This document shows, piece by piece, positions 38,601-49,440 of a stretch of DNA of 64,000 bases. A model generated the notes under the pieces. That model made no database searches. It was not told where the DNA came from and worked only from the letters and a program-made list of their open reading frames with translations. The first letter of the stretch is position 1; every line of letters begins with the position of its first letter. The position numbers and the translations under genes are program-made. This stretch comes from Eumeta japonica (lineage: Eukaryota > Arthropoda > Insecta > Lepidoptera > Psychidae), in the NCBI GenBank assembly GCA_005406025.1, contig BGZK01000148.1, forward strand, positions 558,001 through 622,000. The letters run 5' to 3'.

Positions 38601-41600
38601 TAACATATTACCATATACATTTAAAACTTGTTACCGAAGTTTGTTTCTCTAACAAACTTTGGTAACTTCAACACAGAACTGATACTAATCAGTTCTGTGT
38701 TGAAGTTACCTGTGTTACCTGAAGTTAACTGTAGTATATGAATGTTCTCGCATAAGTACAACCTTTTATTTCTCATTTTACATCCTTAGACTTCGAATAT
38801 TCAAAAATGCTGAAAAATGCATTTTTTCGTTCAAGTATTTAGCTTTAGAAAAATTTGAGAACCCCATACAATCGTTTATCCACTTTATTACACTCAAGAA
38901 ACTGATTCAAAAAAAACACTGAAATATTTTTTATTTACAATGAATGGAGTTAATACTTAATTTTCAGGTTTCTAGCTTCTGAAAAATTATGGTCCCTCCA
39001 TACAAACTTTACTCCCCTATGTTACACACAAAGAAGTTGAATATTCAAAAATGTTGCACATTTTTTATTTGTAATAGCTTTGATACTAATTTTCAGGTCT
39101 ACGGCTTAAGAAAAAACATGGATCTCACTCAATTTATTTCCACATCAATAGTAAATAAACATGGTGTTTTGACATTCAACGAGAGTGTAATAACTACAAC
39201 ATAAATGGAAAGGAAACAAAATCCTTTTTATGTAATGAAAGAAATTTACTGCCCAAATTTCACGTTTTTAATGTTGTTTCTGTATTGTTGTCAATCAGTT
39301 GATATGTATAAATTAAAATATCATGGATGGGGAACAGTTTTTCCTAATATACATGAGCATGTCTAATGCTCATGCTTGATAAGTACTTCATTTACTAACG
39401 TTTATTGAATTTAATTCATCTATTATTAGTAGGTGGCTTTTTATGTACAATAAAACACTGATGTATTCTACATAATAGGACATCACTCAATAAAGGCTTG
39501 CTGCATACATACAGATTGTATAATTTTTTTTATTTTTGAGAAAATTCTTTTGTAATTATATTTTTTTCTCTAATTGACTAAATTCTTTGGCCAATATTTT
39601 TATACTTTTTTTTACTAGTTCATGTATTCAAATTACTTTATTGTGTCTGATAAAATTGAATATATAATCTTTATTAATTTATTATATCCTGATAGAACTT
39701 ATCAAATCGTGTCCTCAGATACTTAGCCAGTGAATTAAATTAAACCGAAATCTTCATAAGATTCAAAATCATTCATTGAATCATTCAGTCATACATGTCT
39801 GTCTGTTAAATTTTTTTATATAGGTACTATCAAAATTTTATGACACTAACTGGATAAACAGCATTAGAATGAGTTTTTTTTGGCATAACCGCCCTTTTCC
39901 TTTTCACAGTGCTTTGACCCTTTGGAGGTACTGGAGTTGAAATATTATGATGTCCAGATTGCGTTTCAATTTTCTTTCTGAAATAAAAACAAAATGTATA
40001 TCATCATTGAATTACACATACAAATATTTCAAACTAGTCCCACCAGGAAGTATTCAATTAAATTATTCAGCCCATGTAAAGTTAATAATCTACATTAATG
40101 TGGCATTGAACTATCTCTAAATACAGTACCTATTTCAACATTTGAAGCATTATTAGATTTAAACACTCAATGTACTAAACTGTACTTATTAAAATAAAAA
40201 AAAAATGGTTCAAATCATAATTTAGTTTATAAACTGACCTTTTCACAGTTTCTATTCTATATTCTGTGTCATCAGATGTTTCAGTTTCTTCACTTTCAGA
40301 AGTGGTACTTTCAGGTTTTTCGTATTGAAGCAACCGATCAAGAAGAAAAGATCTGTCTCGTGACACTTTTAATAACCTTTTTTGGCTAGATCTTAGAGCA
40401 TCTTGAAAACATTCATTTTCCTAAAAGTTTATTAGAAAAAAAAAATTAAATAATAATGTATCATTCACTGCAATATGTATATGCAAAAAAAAAATGTGTT
40501 AAGAATATTGAATACTCTTATTGAGAAGTAGCTTTCACCAATGGGTTCTTCCATGTGATTGAGGTCTCACATTCCAATCTTGGTTCCACTCTCTTTATTA
40601 TATCTAAATAGTTTGTATATCTATAGGCTTTAAAATATGTAAATATCTAGCTTCAAAACTAAAGGAACCTCCATGCAAACTTTCTTGCCCTCATTTCCCT
40701 TTTGTAGAGGTTGCATTAAAAAAAAAAAACATGTATTTGTTTGTGATAAAGACCTCGAAATCAATTTAGTTTGTTTTTTTAGACAGTGACAATGGATTCT
40801 TGAAGAGCTCACGAGAATGGGGGGGTCCTTACTTTATTTCACGAATGCCTCTTATACAAAATGCAGAATAGTCTGTAGTCACATAAATAAACTAAATATG
40901 TTTATGTGGGATTCAAAATTAATGATTACCTAAACATAGACAATTGCTTTTACAAACAAAATGGTGCAATATATTTTTATGAAACTAATGCATCAGTGAT
41001 ATTCGTACTTACTATCTGCTTTTGTTTTTATCCTGATATATTAAAGGAATTCAAGAATAAATCCATGTTAAAAAAAGTGCAAGTAGTTCTCGCATAGACA
41101 AGGGTTCCATACTATAATTTATTGCATAACTACTCAGCAAAATCAAGTAATGCATTTTCTCCCTACAACTATTTTGCATTCAAATCGTCAGTTTTTATAC
41201 ATTTTCTTATTAACTTTTAAACCAAGCATTTCACAATCCCAAAAGAATGTATTTCCAATAAGAAAGTCACTCATTTGGTGTCTCTTGATGCACTTGACCT
41301 TTTCCTTACAGATATACATTTGGCCCATCAAAATGAACATTTAAAGTCATAATTTGTTTATGTTATATGTTTATGATTGGCTCATTTAACTCTGCATAGA
41401 TCTGAAATTGCAACTTTTACATCTAGATTCTGAGAAACTGATATGTGACAGACGAACAGACAGATACAAGAGTTCTATTTTTTACTTGGATGTATGAAAG
41501 GCTAAATAAAAAACTAACTAAAGGATAATATTTAACATATTGATCTTGTAATTTACCAAACAATAGCAGAAAGAATATATTGTTTGACGTTTTCATGAAC

Positions 41601-42489
41601 AAAAGAAAATCCAGAACTCATGAAATATATATTTAATCTAGAAATAATGGAGCTAAATATGTAGTTACAATTTTTCCATTGTATCACTTTTATGACGAAT
41701 AGTTCTTATCATTATGTGACTAAACACGACACCCCGGCAAGAAGCAAGGCAGCTTATCTTTCTGTGCAAAATTTTTTTCACTAAGTACTCAACAAATTTC
41801 ATTACTGTTTTTTTACTAATGTAGCAAGACAAAGTGAATAGTGGTTTGTGAAAATTTTATACATATGTATTTTTATGCAGTCAAAATAAGAAATATCAAT
41901 AATTGAAATTCTCCTCTGTAAACTGGATTCTCATGTGCCACATCATTATTTTAAAAATATTATAAAAACAATACTTGCAAAAACTTTATAAACTGGTTCT
42001 ACAAAAGTATCCACAAGATCGCAATACAGCATGTTATTAGTTACAATATTCTGTGTGGTTATAATACATAGAAAGGCCAATGTTCACCTTATCACATTTC
42101 TTTCTGTACAAAGATTAAAATATTTTTAAGTTTTTAGCATAACTATCAAATAATAATTAATGCTAAAGGTTTATTGCTTAGATATTAAATATAGATAATT
42201 GAGAATTTAATACAACAATGAAATTTAAGAAAAACTGAAGTAAAACAAAAATATAATATTCAGCGTTCAATTAATATTACTAAATGAGAACTAGTTTAAA
42301 TTATAATTGAATGAATTTAATCATAATTCTTACATAAATGAGATATTTTAATTTCTTCTTCAGAGCCATGTACTGAGCTTTATAATTAGGTTCAGCTTCA
42401 ACATCACTACTGGTATCAGAGCTGTAATCACAATCACGTCCTTGTTGTGGTGCATTAGCACCGCCTGATGCAGCTTCGTTTGCTTGCAT
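32606..42489 (-). CDS. Ino80e: INO80 complex subunit E
   Basis: Minus-strand coding exons 42489-42334, 40420-40239, 39977-39851, 35252-35059 and 32660-32606 join in frame, with GT-AG introns and matching phases, into 237 aa; human INO80E is 244 aa. It is a small nuclear subunit of the INO80 chromatin remodeller. The N-terminal half is diagnostic: [20 protein letters not shown], then [20 protein letters not shown] and [14 protein letters not shown], a predicted coiled coil equal to human KRKLKFLIYEHECFQEEL and [15 protein letters not shown] Ser/Glu-rich acidic stretch and a basic [12 protein letters not shown] follow. The end reads [20 protein letters not shown] then NVEEWFD, recalling human STVPRQMFSD and an acidic tail. 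The first coding exon follows an acceptor at 42526-42528, so a 5' UTR exon lies upstream. I chose ATG 42489 ([10 protein letters not shown]); an in-frame ATG at 42525 (MLDGWYCRS) would add 12 residues. Introns of 4.6 and 2.4 kb hold repeats only. Confidence 0.93.
32786..32856. repeat. Imperfect hairpin, about 21-bp arms and 27-base loop, INO80E last intron
   Basis: 'gggcgaaggggatttta' pairs with 'taaaatcccctttcaccc' around an AT-rich loop, for a total of about 71 bases. It has the size of a microRNA precursor but may equally be a small MITE. The sequence alone cannot decide. Confidence 0.55.
34750..34850. repeat. AT microsatellite with short tandem duplication
   Basis: Long (ta)n runs occur with two copies of 'gaaatacaatatatatatat' about 50 bases apart, inside the last INO80E intron. 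Reading frames over this stretch are low-complexity artefacts. Confidence 0.7.
38630..38710. repeat. Two overlapping hairpins, INO80E intron 3
   Basis: The first hairpin pairs 38630-38645 with 38651-38666 (16 bp, one mismatch, 5-base loop). The second pairs 38661-38683 with 38688-38710 (23 bp, perfect, loop 'acta'). They share the 'ggtaac' at 38661-38666, so only one can fully form at a time. Confidence 0.85.
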
Positions 42490-42654
42490 ATTTGCGATTG
42501 AACGACAATACCATCCATCTAACATCTGGTAAAAAAAATTTAATATAAAATAAAATTGTGTATCATTCATTATGTAATCACATCCCAAACTAAGAAAAAT
42601 CTGTTTTTATAGTCTTTAATCATGTAAGACAAATATATAAAGGTGTTTCATAAA

Positions 42655-43200
42655 TAAAGTCGATTTTTAATTTACACTTTGTTTACTTAATAATCATGCA
42701 AACAGACAACCTTAATATTCAAAGTACAGCCATCATATTCTGTGGTCTTCCATAGAATATGATGAATCTGAACTAAACATTCACCAACCTTGAACATTGA
42801 AACCTTAGTAAAACCATTCCGTGGGCTTAGATGCAAAAAATTGCCATACTAGTTTTTCTACATCTCCTTTTTTTTTGTGAAAGAATTTCACTATTAATCT
42901 AAATAACCAAGTCTGAGAGGGCAAGGTCAGGACTAAATGATGGATTTGGTCCAGCATTGTCATATTGTGAGAACTCGTTTTTAATTTACAAAACTTGGAT
43001 ATTTCTGCAACAAAACCTCATACATTTGTATCAGCTGTGCACTATATATCTTGGGAGTGATGATTCGTCAAACTGAGATTATTTCAAAGTACACTAAATC
43101 TTCATAATTCCAACACACACTTAACAAGACTTTTGGTTCATATTGACCTCTTTCCATGATGGTTCCAGGTAATTGTGTAATGATTTTGTCATTTCAAAAT
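42655..43200 (-). pseudogene. Mariner transposase relic, 5'-truncated (copy 1)
   Basis: On the minus strand, broken frames read PKVLLSVCWNYEDLVYFEI, YSAQLIQMYEVLLQKYPSF, SFSPDLALSDLVI and FFASKPTEWFY. These match the mariner DDE transposase landmarks WW-x-GVVY, the TAERY-QQL segment, SPDLAPSDY and the C-terminal FFxS region. Stop codons and frameshifts make it inactive. The N-terminal half is absent. It shares blocks with copy 2 at 44.2 kb, so both belong to one family. Confidence 0.75.
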
Positions 43201-43648
43201 CATTTTTTTTAGAATGCCTATTTAATCGGTAAAAATATGAATATGACTCAAAATATCATATTGAAGTATTTAATTTCTATTTTATGGAATTTGTTTTTAG
43301 TCATGTGACCAATGAGTGATTCTTTTCTATATGTACATATAAAAAAAATCTATTAGTACAGAGTTTTATATGATCAATTTAAATCTATAATTCGTTAATG
43401 TCCATCACTTATGCATGATTCTTTACTTATGAAGTTTCTACTATTCAATTTTGTTTAGGTTTTCACCATTTCTCTGCTTATTATTACCAAGGGTGTTCTT
43501 TTAAGTAATATCGGTTTTCATAACTGAAATTCATATGCTTCTTTTTACAACAAAACATTTGTTTTTTGAAGAATACAATTGTTTCACTTTGTTTTAATGA
43601 TATTATCTGTGTTAAATGATGGGGCAAAGCATTATCATAATAAAATAT

Positions 43649-44590
43649 ATGGAGTGTAATAAATATGAGATTTGTGTATTGTTAAGACATTATTGGAAAA
43701 AACAGATTAAAGCAGCCTTGGCAGCAAGGAAAATATGTGAAATCGAAGAAGATACAATCAATAAGCGAAGAGCACAGCATTGGTTTGTTTTAATAGTGGA
43801 GATTTGATGCTGGTAGATCATTCGCACTCTCTTTGCCCCCCTGTATGGGATATTGAGGCTACAAAGAAGCAGTATACAACTAATTTAATATCAATATTCG
43901 CCTATTAATGGACTCCCTAGGACCTTCTCACGACACTATTGCCACTTAAAATCATTGGGTAAGACTTATAAATGTTATTGAATAGTGTCCCAAGAATTAC
44001 ACGAGATTCATGCAAAACATCAAATAGAGGTGTGCACAACACAGCTCCATACACTGCTAAATAATAATTGTTTTATTAAACGCGTTGTAACGAAAAATGG
44101 ATTTATCTTAATAATCTAAACATGGAAAATCAGTGGTTAGACAAAGGAAAACTACTTGAAGAGAAGATTGAAGAGAAAAAGCTGAAAGTCTTGATACATG
44201 TCTGGTGGAATCATGAAGGTTTAGTGTACTTTAAAATGTCAAACTATTACTTCCAAAATATATAGTGAACAGCTAACACATGATGTTTTGTCCCAGAAAT
44301 ATCTAGGTTTATTAAACTCAAAATGGATGCTCCTATAACATGACAATGTTAAACCACATATTGCGAAAGTTAAGCAGGATAAAATCGAAAAACTTGATAG
44401 TATTGATGGTGCAAGATCAGACTACTATTTATTCAGATCTATGGTGAAATTTTTTTGGAGAAATAATTTGAGTCTAAACAAGATGTTGAAAATTCAGTGC
44501 AGTATTTCTTTACCTTTGAGCCCAAGTAATGTTTTTACCAAGATCTTAAAGAGCTTGCTGAATGATGGGGTAAGACTATAGGATACAATG
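43649..44590 (+). pseudogene. Mariner transposase relic, near full length (copy 2)
   Basis: The plus strand starts MECNKYEICVLLRHYWKKQI and AARKICEIEEDTINKRRAQH followed by WF, the mariner helix-turn-helix. Frameshifted LGPSHDTIATHLKSLGKTYK, NQWLDKGKLL and KVLIHVWWNHEGLVYFKM follow, then HDNVKPHIAK (the second catalytic aspartate region) and SDYYLFRSM. The order and spacing are those of a complete mariner transposase, but several stops and shifts break it. The expected SPDLAP segment is eroded before SDYYLF. No clear terminal inverted repeats or TA duplication could be fixed by eye. Confidence 0.8.
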
Positions 44591-44592
44591 GG

Positions 44593-44937
44593 TTATTTTA
44601 AAAGTAGGGCATACTTAAAGGCTTCCAAAATGGCACATTTGCCAGTAAACATCGAGCTTTCGGGGAGGCATCTGACTTTCTGAACTATATTATATTGGGA
44701 GTGGAATGTACCAACTCCGACGCATTTCGCTTCAGAGAGCTTAGAAGTATCAGTGAAAATGGTGTGCCACCCCAACCAACCGTTCTCTATTATGGAACGG
44801 AAGTGGAGATTAGTATTGGGGTCATCCTTTGAAATACTGAAATCAAAAATAATTCTAGGTTTCGAGGTTATGATTTTGAACGAATAGTTAAAAAGGGTAA
44901 TAACCCTGGATCTAAAGGACCATATGCAAAATTTCAT
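44593..44937 (-). pseudogene. Non-LTR retrotransposon RNase H fragment
   Basis: The open minus-strand frame reads GWHTIFTDTSKLSEAKCVGV, then GTFHSQYNIVQKVRCLPESS and MFTGKCAILEAFKYALLLK. This is the Jockey/R1-type RNase H pattern, YTDGSK then GVG then LPESxSxFTAExxAIxxAL. The first catalytic aspartate is kept (FTD), while the second catalytic position, normally glutamate in FTAE, reads GK. It is a fragment only, lying right after the mariner copy in the opposite orientation. Confidence 0.7.
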
Positions 44938-45364
44938 AATAGTGATAGATTTGCAGTGTCACTATAATTACAGAATAGACCCTTTTCCAGAATTGATCTA
45001 CGGCAATAACCAAGAAAAGATCAAAAAGAAACTATGAGGAAAAGTACAGTTAGAAGTTTACTAATAGAAAGCAATTATTATGCAAGCCTGCTACTGGATC
45101 AAATTTAACATAATACTGACAAATTAAACTTCAATCACGTAAATTAACCCCAGTAGCATTATAAGATTGTTTTAAAATATGATGAGCAAGAAATGACTTA
45201 TTTGGTTTGGGCAGAGTTAAAATGTTATAAGACACAACAACTCTCACCCTGGATGACAATATGCACAATTTTGCATATAATGTGGCTTATGGAAGCCCCT
45301 CAATAATATTTTAAGGCATACTTTGTCTAACTGCACATAATGAACTTGTGTTCATTTATGGAAT

Positions 45365-45408
45365 TGATTACAATCAAAATGAATACAAATTCATTTTGAT
45401 TGTAATCA
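45365..45408. repeat. Perfect hairpin, 20-bp arms
   Basis: Arms 45365-45384 and 45389-45408 are exact reverse complements around a 4-base loop 'acaa'. It lies 35 bases outside the left end of the piggyBac element and is not part of its termini. Confidence 0.85.
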
Positions 45409-45443
45409 TCTAAATTATACTGGCGTTCTGGAAGAATGTTTAA

Positions 45444-46796
45444 CCTTTATGTACACGCATTGTTTTGGGTAACATTCCGTCATGCGTGGGGTCCAGAAGT
45501 ATCCCCAATATAAATTTACATATATATTCAGAATTGTTCAATATTTTTTAAAAGCTGTTTTATATTTGAAGAAAAGACATTATAATATTTATAAAAAGTA
45601 TTTATTAATCTTAAAATTATCAGTCTTTAGACACTTAGGAACATTTTTATCAAATTAACAATCTCGTACATAGAATTTTTAAGACATATTTTTAATGTAA
45701 TAAAATTGAACAAAAGAGTCAACTTCTGACTAACTTACTATTTTTTCTAATAAAGTATGAATCAAAAACAAGAAATTATAAGAAAAATAACAATAAGCAC
45801 TAAAGATAAAAATGACAATAGGTGAAATGTACTATCCTAAACTAACATAAAAATTATTTTTGGGAAGGCATGGTAAGCAATAAGCAATTGCTGTTGAATG
45901 AGGCTTGCAAATCGTTTTCTGGCAAGACTTGCAAACAATAGAACTTTTTATCCTTAGATCTTGGACAATAATAACATCTTCGCTTCATTTTGGGGCACTA
46001 GGACCAGCTTTATCTGAACTAGGCAAAGACTGCTCTTTGTCGATCAACTTGCTCATTATTGCTCTTATATCTTTGGTCAAGTTAGGATTATTTTCCAGTC
46101 TTTGGCAAATATAATAAGTTGGATAATGTCGTCGGTAAGCAATAGTTCCCAAGTTTCTACTGGTGACATCTCATTCTTAGAAAGAGCAGGCCCTTTCAAA
46201 CCTGTGCGCTCTTCGATGATGTTGTGCTGTCGAGTACGAGATGGATGTGGTGGAGTTTTGCTCTATTTGAACCGGTTTTTACCGTAAAAACTGTTGCTGC
46301 TTGTATCCTCTGCGGATTCAGTATCGGAAGAATCATCGCTTTCCTCTATTTCAGACGCTGAATTATGTTCGCTATGTATTGATTCACAGTCACTTATATC
46401 ACCTACCTCTTCCAAAATGTTCTCTTGAGCCGTGTCTTCTATCCCTTCGCTTTCAGAGTCACTAAAATCGTGTATAATTTAGGCAATTTGATTTTCGGTT
46501 AATCGGCGACTCATTTTCCATCTATACAACACCAATTCTGAAAAGGAAACAAATAAAAATATAACCAAATTGAAAAAAGTTACTACGTTAAATCACGGGT
46601 GGGGTCTGCAGGTAGCCCCACGTAAGCAAAAATGCAACTTACCTTAGCAGAAGAGCGACAAACGTCCACCCGCCGAAACGCCTCGCGTCGCACTGAGATT
46701 ACCCGAAAGCGCGCGATCGTCACTTGTCAATTTCAAAAAATACCGTTAAAAAACAGCGCGTGGGGTCTGCTTAGACCCCGCCCGTGACGTTAAAGG
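45444..46796 (-). mobile_element. piggyBac-like element, internally deleted
   Basis: The element is flanked on both sides by TTAA (45440-45443 and 46797-46800), the piggyBac target site. It begins 'cctttatg' and ends 'gttaaagg', short inverted termini typical of the family. Subterminal 'gcgtggggtc' sequences occur near both ends (about 45483-45493 and 46758-46768). At 1353 bp it is far shorter than an autonomous element (about 2.5 kb). It keeps only the N- and C-terminal parts of a minus-strand transposase, so it is non-autonomous. Confidence 0.9.
45836..46514 (-). pseudogene. piggyBac transposase remnant (N and C termini fused)
   Basis: The minus strand starts MSRRLTENQIA at 46514 and is stopped at once by TAA. 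It then shows an acidic Ser/Asp/Glu-rich stretch, SFYGKNRFK, a second stop, KTPPHPSRTRQHNIIEERTG, LKGPA and TDDIIQLII. A frameshifted linker and cysteine-rich residues follow (RCYYCPRSKDKK, VCKSCQKTICKPHS), the C-terminal zinc-binding domain of piggyBac transposases. The whole catalytic DDD core between LIxLL-type residues and the C terminus is missing. It is not functional. Confidence 0.8.
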
Positions 46797-48807
46797 TTAA
46801 TGCCATTTGATTATATTAAATAAAATCAGAATATAAAGCAAAACCACATACAGTTCTCATCATGTAAGCAATAATTGGAAGAGGTTGAGATATATGTTAC
46901 TAAGTGGTCAGCATAAAATCCTGACCTAAATGTCAAAAAATATGCATGGGACAAGTTAATTCAAATTTTAGGGTAGAAATTCTGTATGAAAAATTCCAGA
47001 AAATCTTGAAACAACAGCCAGGAAAAATACACCCTATCGTCATGGTAATTAAAACTGTGATAAAACAATCACTAGATATAATTTAAGCAAGAGCAAGGAA
47101 TATCCAATACTAACTTTTAAAAAAATGAATTAATCTTTTAATCGTTAGCAAAAATATAATTATAAACTTTTTTTTGTACATAAAAAAATTATAAAAACCT
47201 TATCCTATTTTTTCCACGACTTCAGGATTATTTCCAATTGTTTAGATTGAAGTTCTCAATTCTTAGATTCAATTGATAATTTAACAGAATTAAAAATTTA
47301 TTTATTTTGCAGAAAAGAAAATGAGCTGACTTTTTTTACAGCTGTAATGCTTGTAACAGATATTTGTAAACAAAATGCCTATCAACTCGGGAATCCAGAC
47401 AAGTTTAAACAACTACACAGTTATAATACAAATAGACACATCATTAATTATTTAGGCTATCAGAAAAATAATGAGCCAATTATTTGCTTAAATAAAATAT
47501 AGTCTTTTTATATATACTTTCTACATTAAAATACTAAAATGGTCCATAAAAATATACATTGTGATGGCTTACAGTCCATGGTTTGGGATCCTTTGAGCGA
47601 AACAATAATATTTACATGATTGTACTCATAAATACATAACAAATCCTAGATACATAAGAGAATTATTTTTTTAAAGTGTATTTCATTTGATGATAGGCCT
47701 CTATACTTCACACATTGAAAATAAAAATCGTAATATGTACCTGTACTATATTATGAGTAACATTGTATTGTTTATATTTAAAGTTTAATGATAGATGTTA
47801 CCACAGACGAGATTGCTCAGGAGGCATCGATTTTGTTCCAGCTTTACACTGAAGCCGGCGAGTAATTAATGATGACTGCATTAGAACTAATGGAATTGTT
47901 ATGAACGTCCCTAATGTACGTTAAATAAATATTCAAATTCAGGGTTTTCTAAGGACCATACCAATTAAAAGTTCAATACACAAAATATATTTAGGTACAC
48001 TTACTTTAAATTAATGATAAATAGTGATTGACTTAGAATTTAAACAAGATAAAAAAAATGTTCGCTTTCCTTTTGTACTAATCACTATATAGTAGAGAAG
48101 TTTTCATATCTTTATTCGATAAATCTAAAGTCGTCTATACAAACTTTTACTTTAATAACAACTTCATTCTATAATTTAACACAAAACCAAAGAAACAAAT
48201 CGTCACAGAACAATAATATGCTAACCATAGAGAACAATACATAGTGGAGTAATACTAACCTAAAACTTCTTTCTACCGTGATCACAGAACAATATTAGCA
48301 TTCTAAGATCGTTCCAGTGCTACCACTATGCGTATGACTATTTTGCCATTATGCGCCTAAAGGAAATAAGAGGTGAACCAAAGTTTTTTCAAGGTTAATG
48401 TTGATTTCTTTAAGTCTATGACAATAACTTTCGACTGACGGCAATGTAACAGCAAACCATAAACTTTTGTTATATATATTTACAATTTAATTAAGGTTCA
48501 TTGAAATGCATTTGATACATTTTAATCTATCATTAATTTGACAATTGTGTTCTAATTGTGGATGTAGAACAAATCTAAGACAAATGCATTATTAAAATGA
48601 AGTTAGAGCTTACTTAAAAAATCACGTTTGTCGCACATCTGCCTTTTACATTAAATACAATTTTTGCATTATTAATTTATATTATGTAGTACGATAAATA
48701 GATTAATATTTAATAGAAAAAAATCGTTCACATTTGATTTGCCGACGATGTAATCATAATGGTGGAATCAGTGATTAACCTCGGCTATATACACGAGTAT
48801 ATTTTAT

Positions 48808-48871
48808 AATCCATTTTTTAAGAAACTACTGAAATCTACGAAGATTTCAATAGTTTTTTAAAAAATGGATT
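48808..48871. repeat. Near-perfect hairpin, 30-bp arms
   Basis: Arms 48808-48837 and 48842-48871 are reverse complements with two mismatches and a 4-base loop 'acga'. It stands immediately upstream of the reverse-transcriptase relic. Confidence 0.85.
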
Positions 48872-48929
48872 TAAAAATGAACATAGACATGACAAAAATT
48901 ATTTCGAATACCCATATTGTACTAACGAT

Positions 48930-49440
48930 AGTTGAAAACCCTCCAACATAAGTTGTAGACGAATACGTTTATTTGGGACACACAATCTGATTATGCATAC
49001 TCAGATAGAAAGATTAAACATAAAATTCTGTTCAGTTGTTTAGCGTCCGAGAAATTACGAGGCATTATCAAATTCAATATACCTTTGTACTTAAAGACCA
49101 AAGTCTTTGAACAGTTTGCGTTACATTGTGTTTGTACATACGTATGCCAGAAGTAGTCTCTTAGTATTGGTCTCGTAAAGAAGTTCAGAGACGCTCAGCG
49201 TGTGATGAAAAGAACGATGCTCTGTGAAATCTGCTGAAGAACTTAATTAATTGACATAACTCATAGAATTAGTAAGTTAAAGTGGCAATGGGCAAACCAA
49301 ATCGCTTGTAATATTGATAACTGCTAGTGAAGAAACATTATTAAGTGACAACCCTAAACTAGATAAGAAGCAGGGTGGAACAGAATCCCATGAGGTGGAC
49401 TGAAGACCTGGTAAAGGTCAACGTCGTATTTAATGAGAAT
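48930..49440 (+). pseudogene. Non-LTR retrotransposon reverse-transcriptase C-terminal relic
   Basis: Broken plus-strand frames read VVDEYVYLGHTI, then LKTKVFEQ-like residues, KFRDAQRVMKRTML and ITHRISKLKWQWANQIA, followed by RWTEDLVKV. The series VDEYVYLGH, RVTQRAMERAML and KLKWQWAGHIARR is a common insect RTE/BovB-like polyprotein tail. Stops and frameshifts occur throughout. It is a different family from copies A and B at 10.0 and 27.4 kb. Confidence 0.7.

Noticed and set aside
40175..40366. Stand-alone small gene starting at [11 protein letters not shown]
   Set aside because: It is the middle of INO80E exon 2; the true exon extends to 40420 and supplies [15 protein letters not shown].
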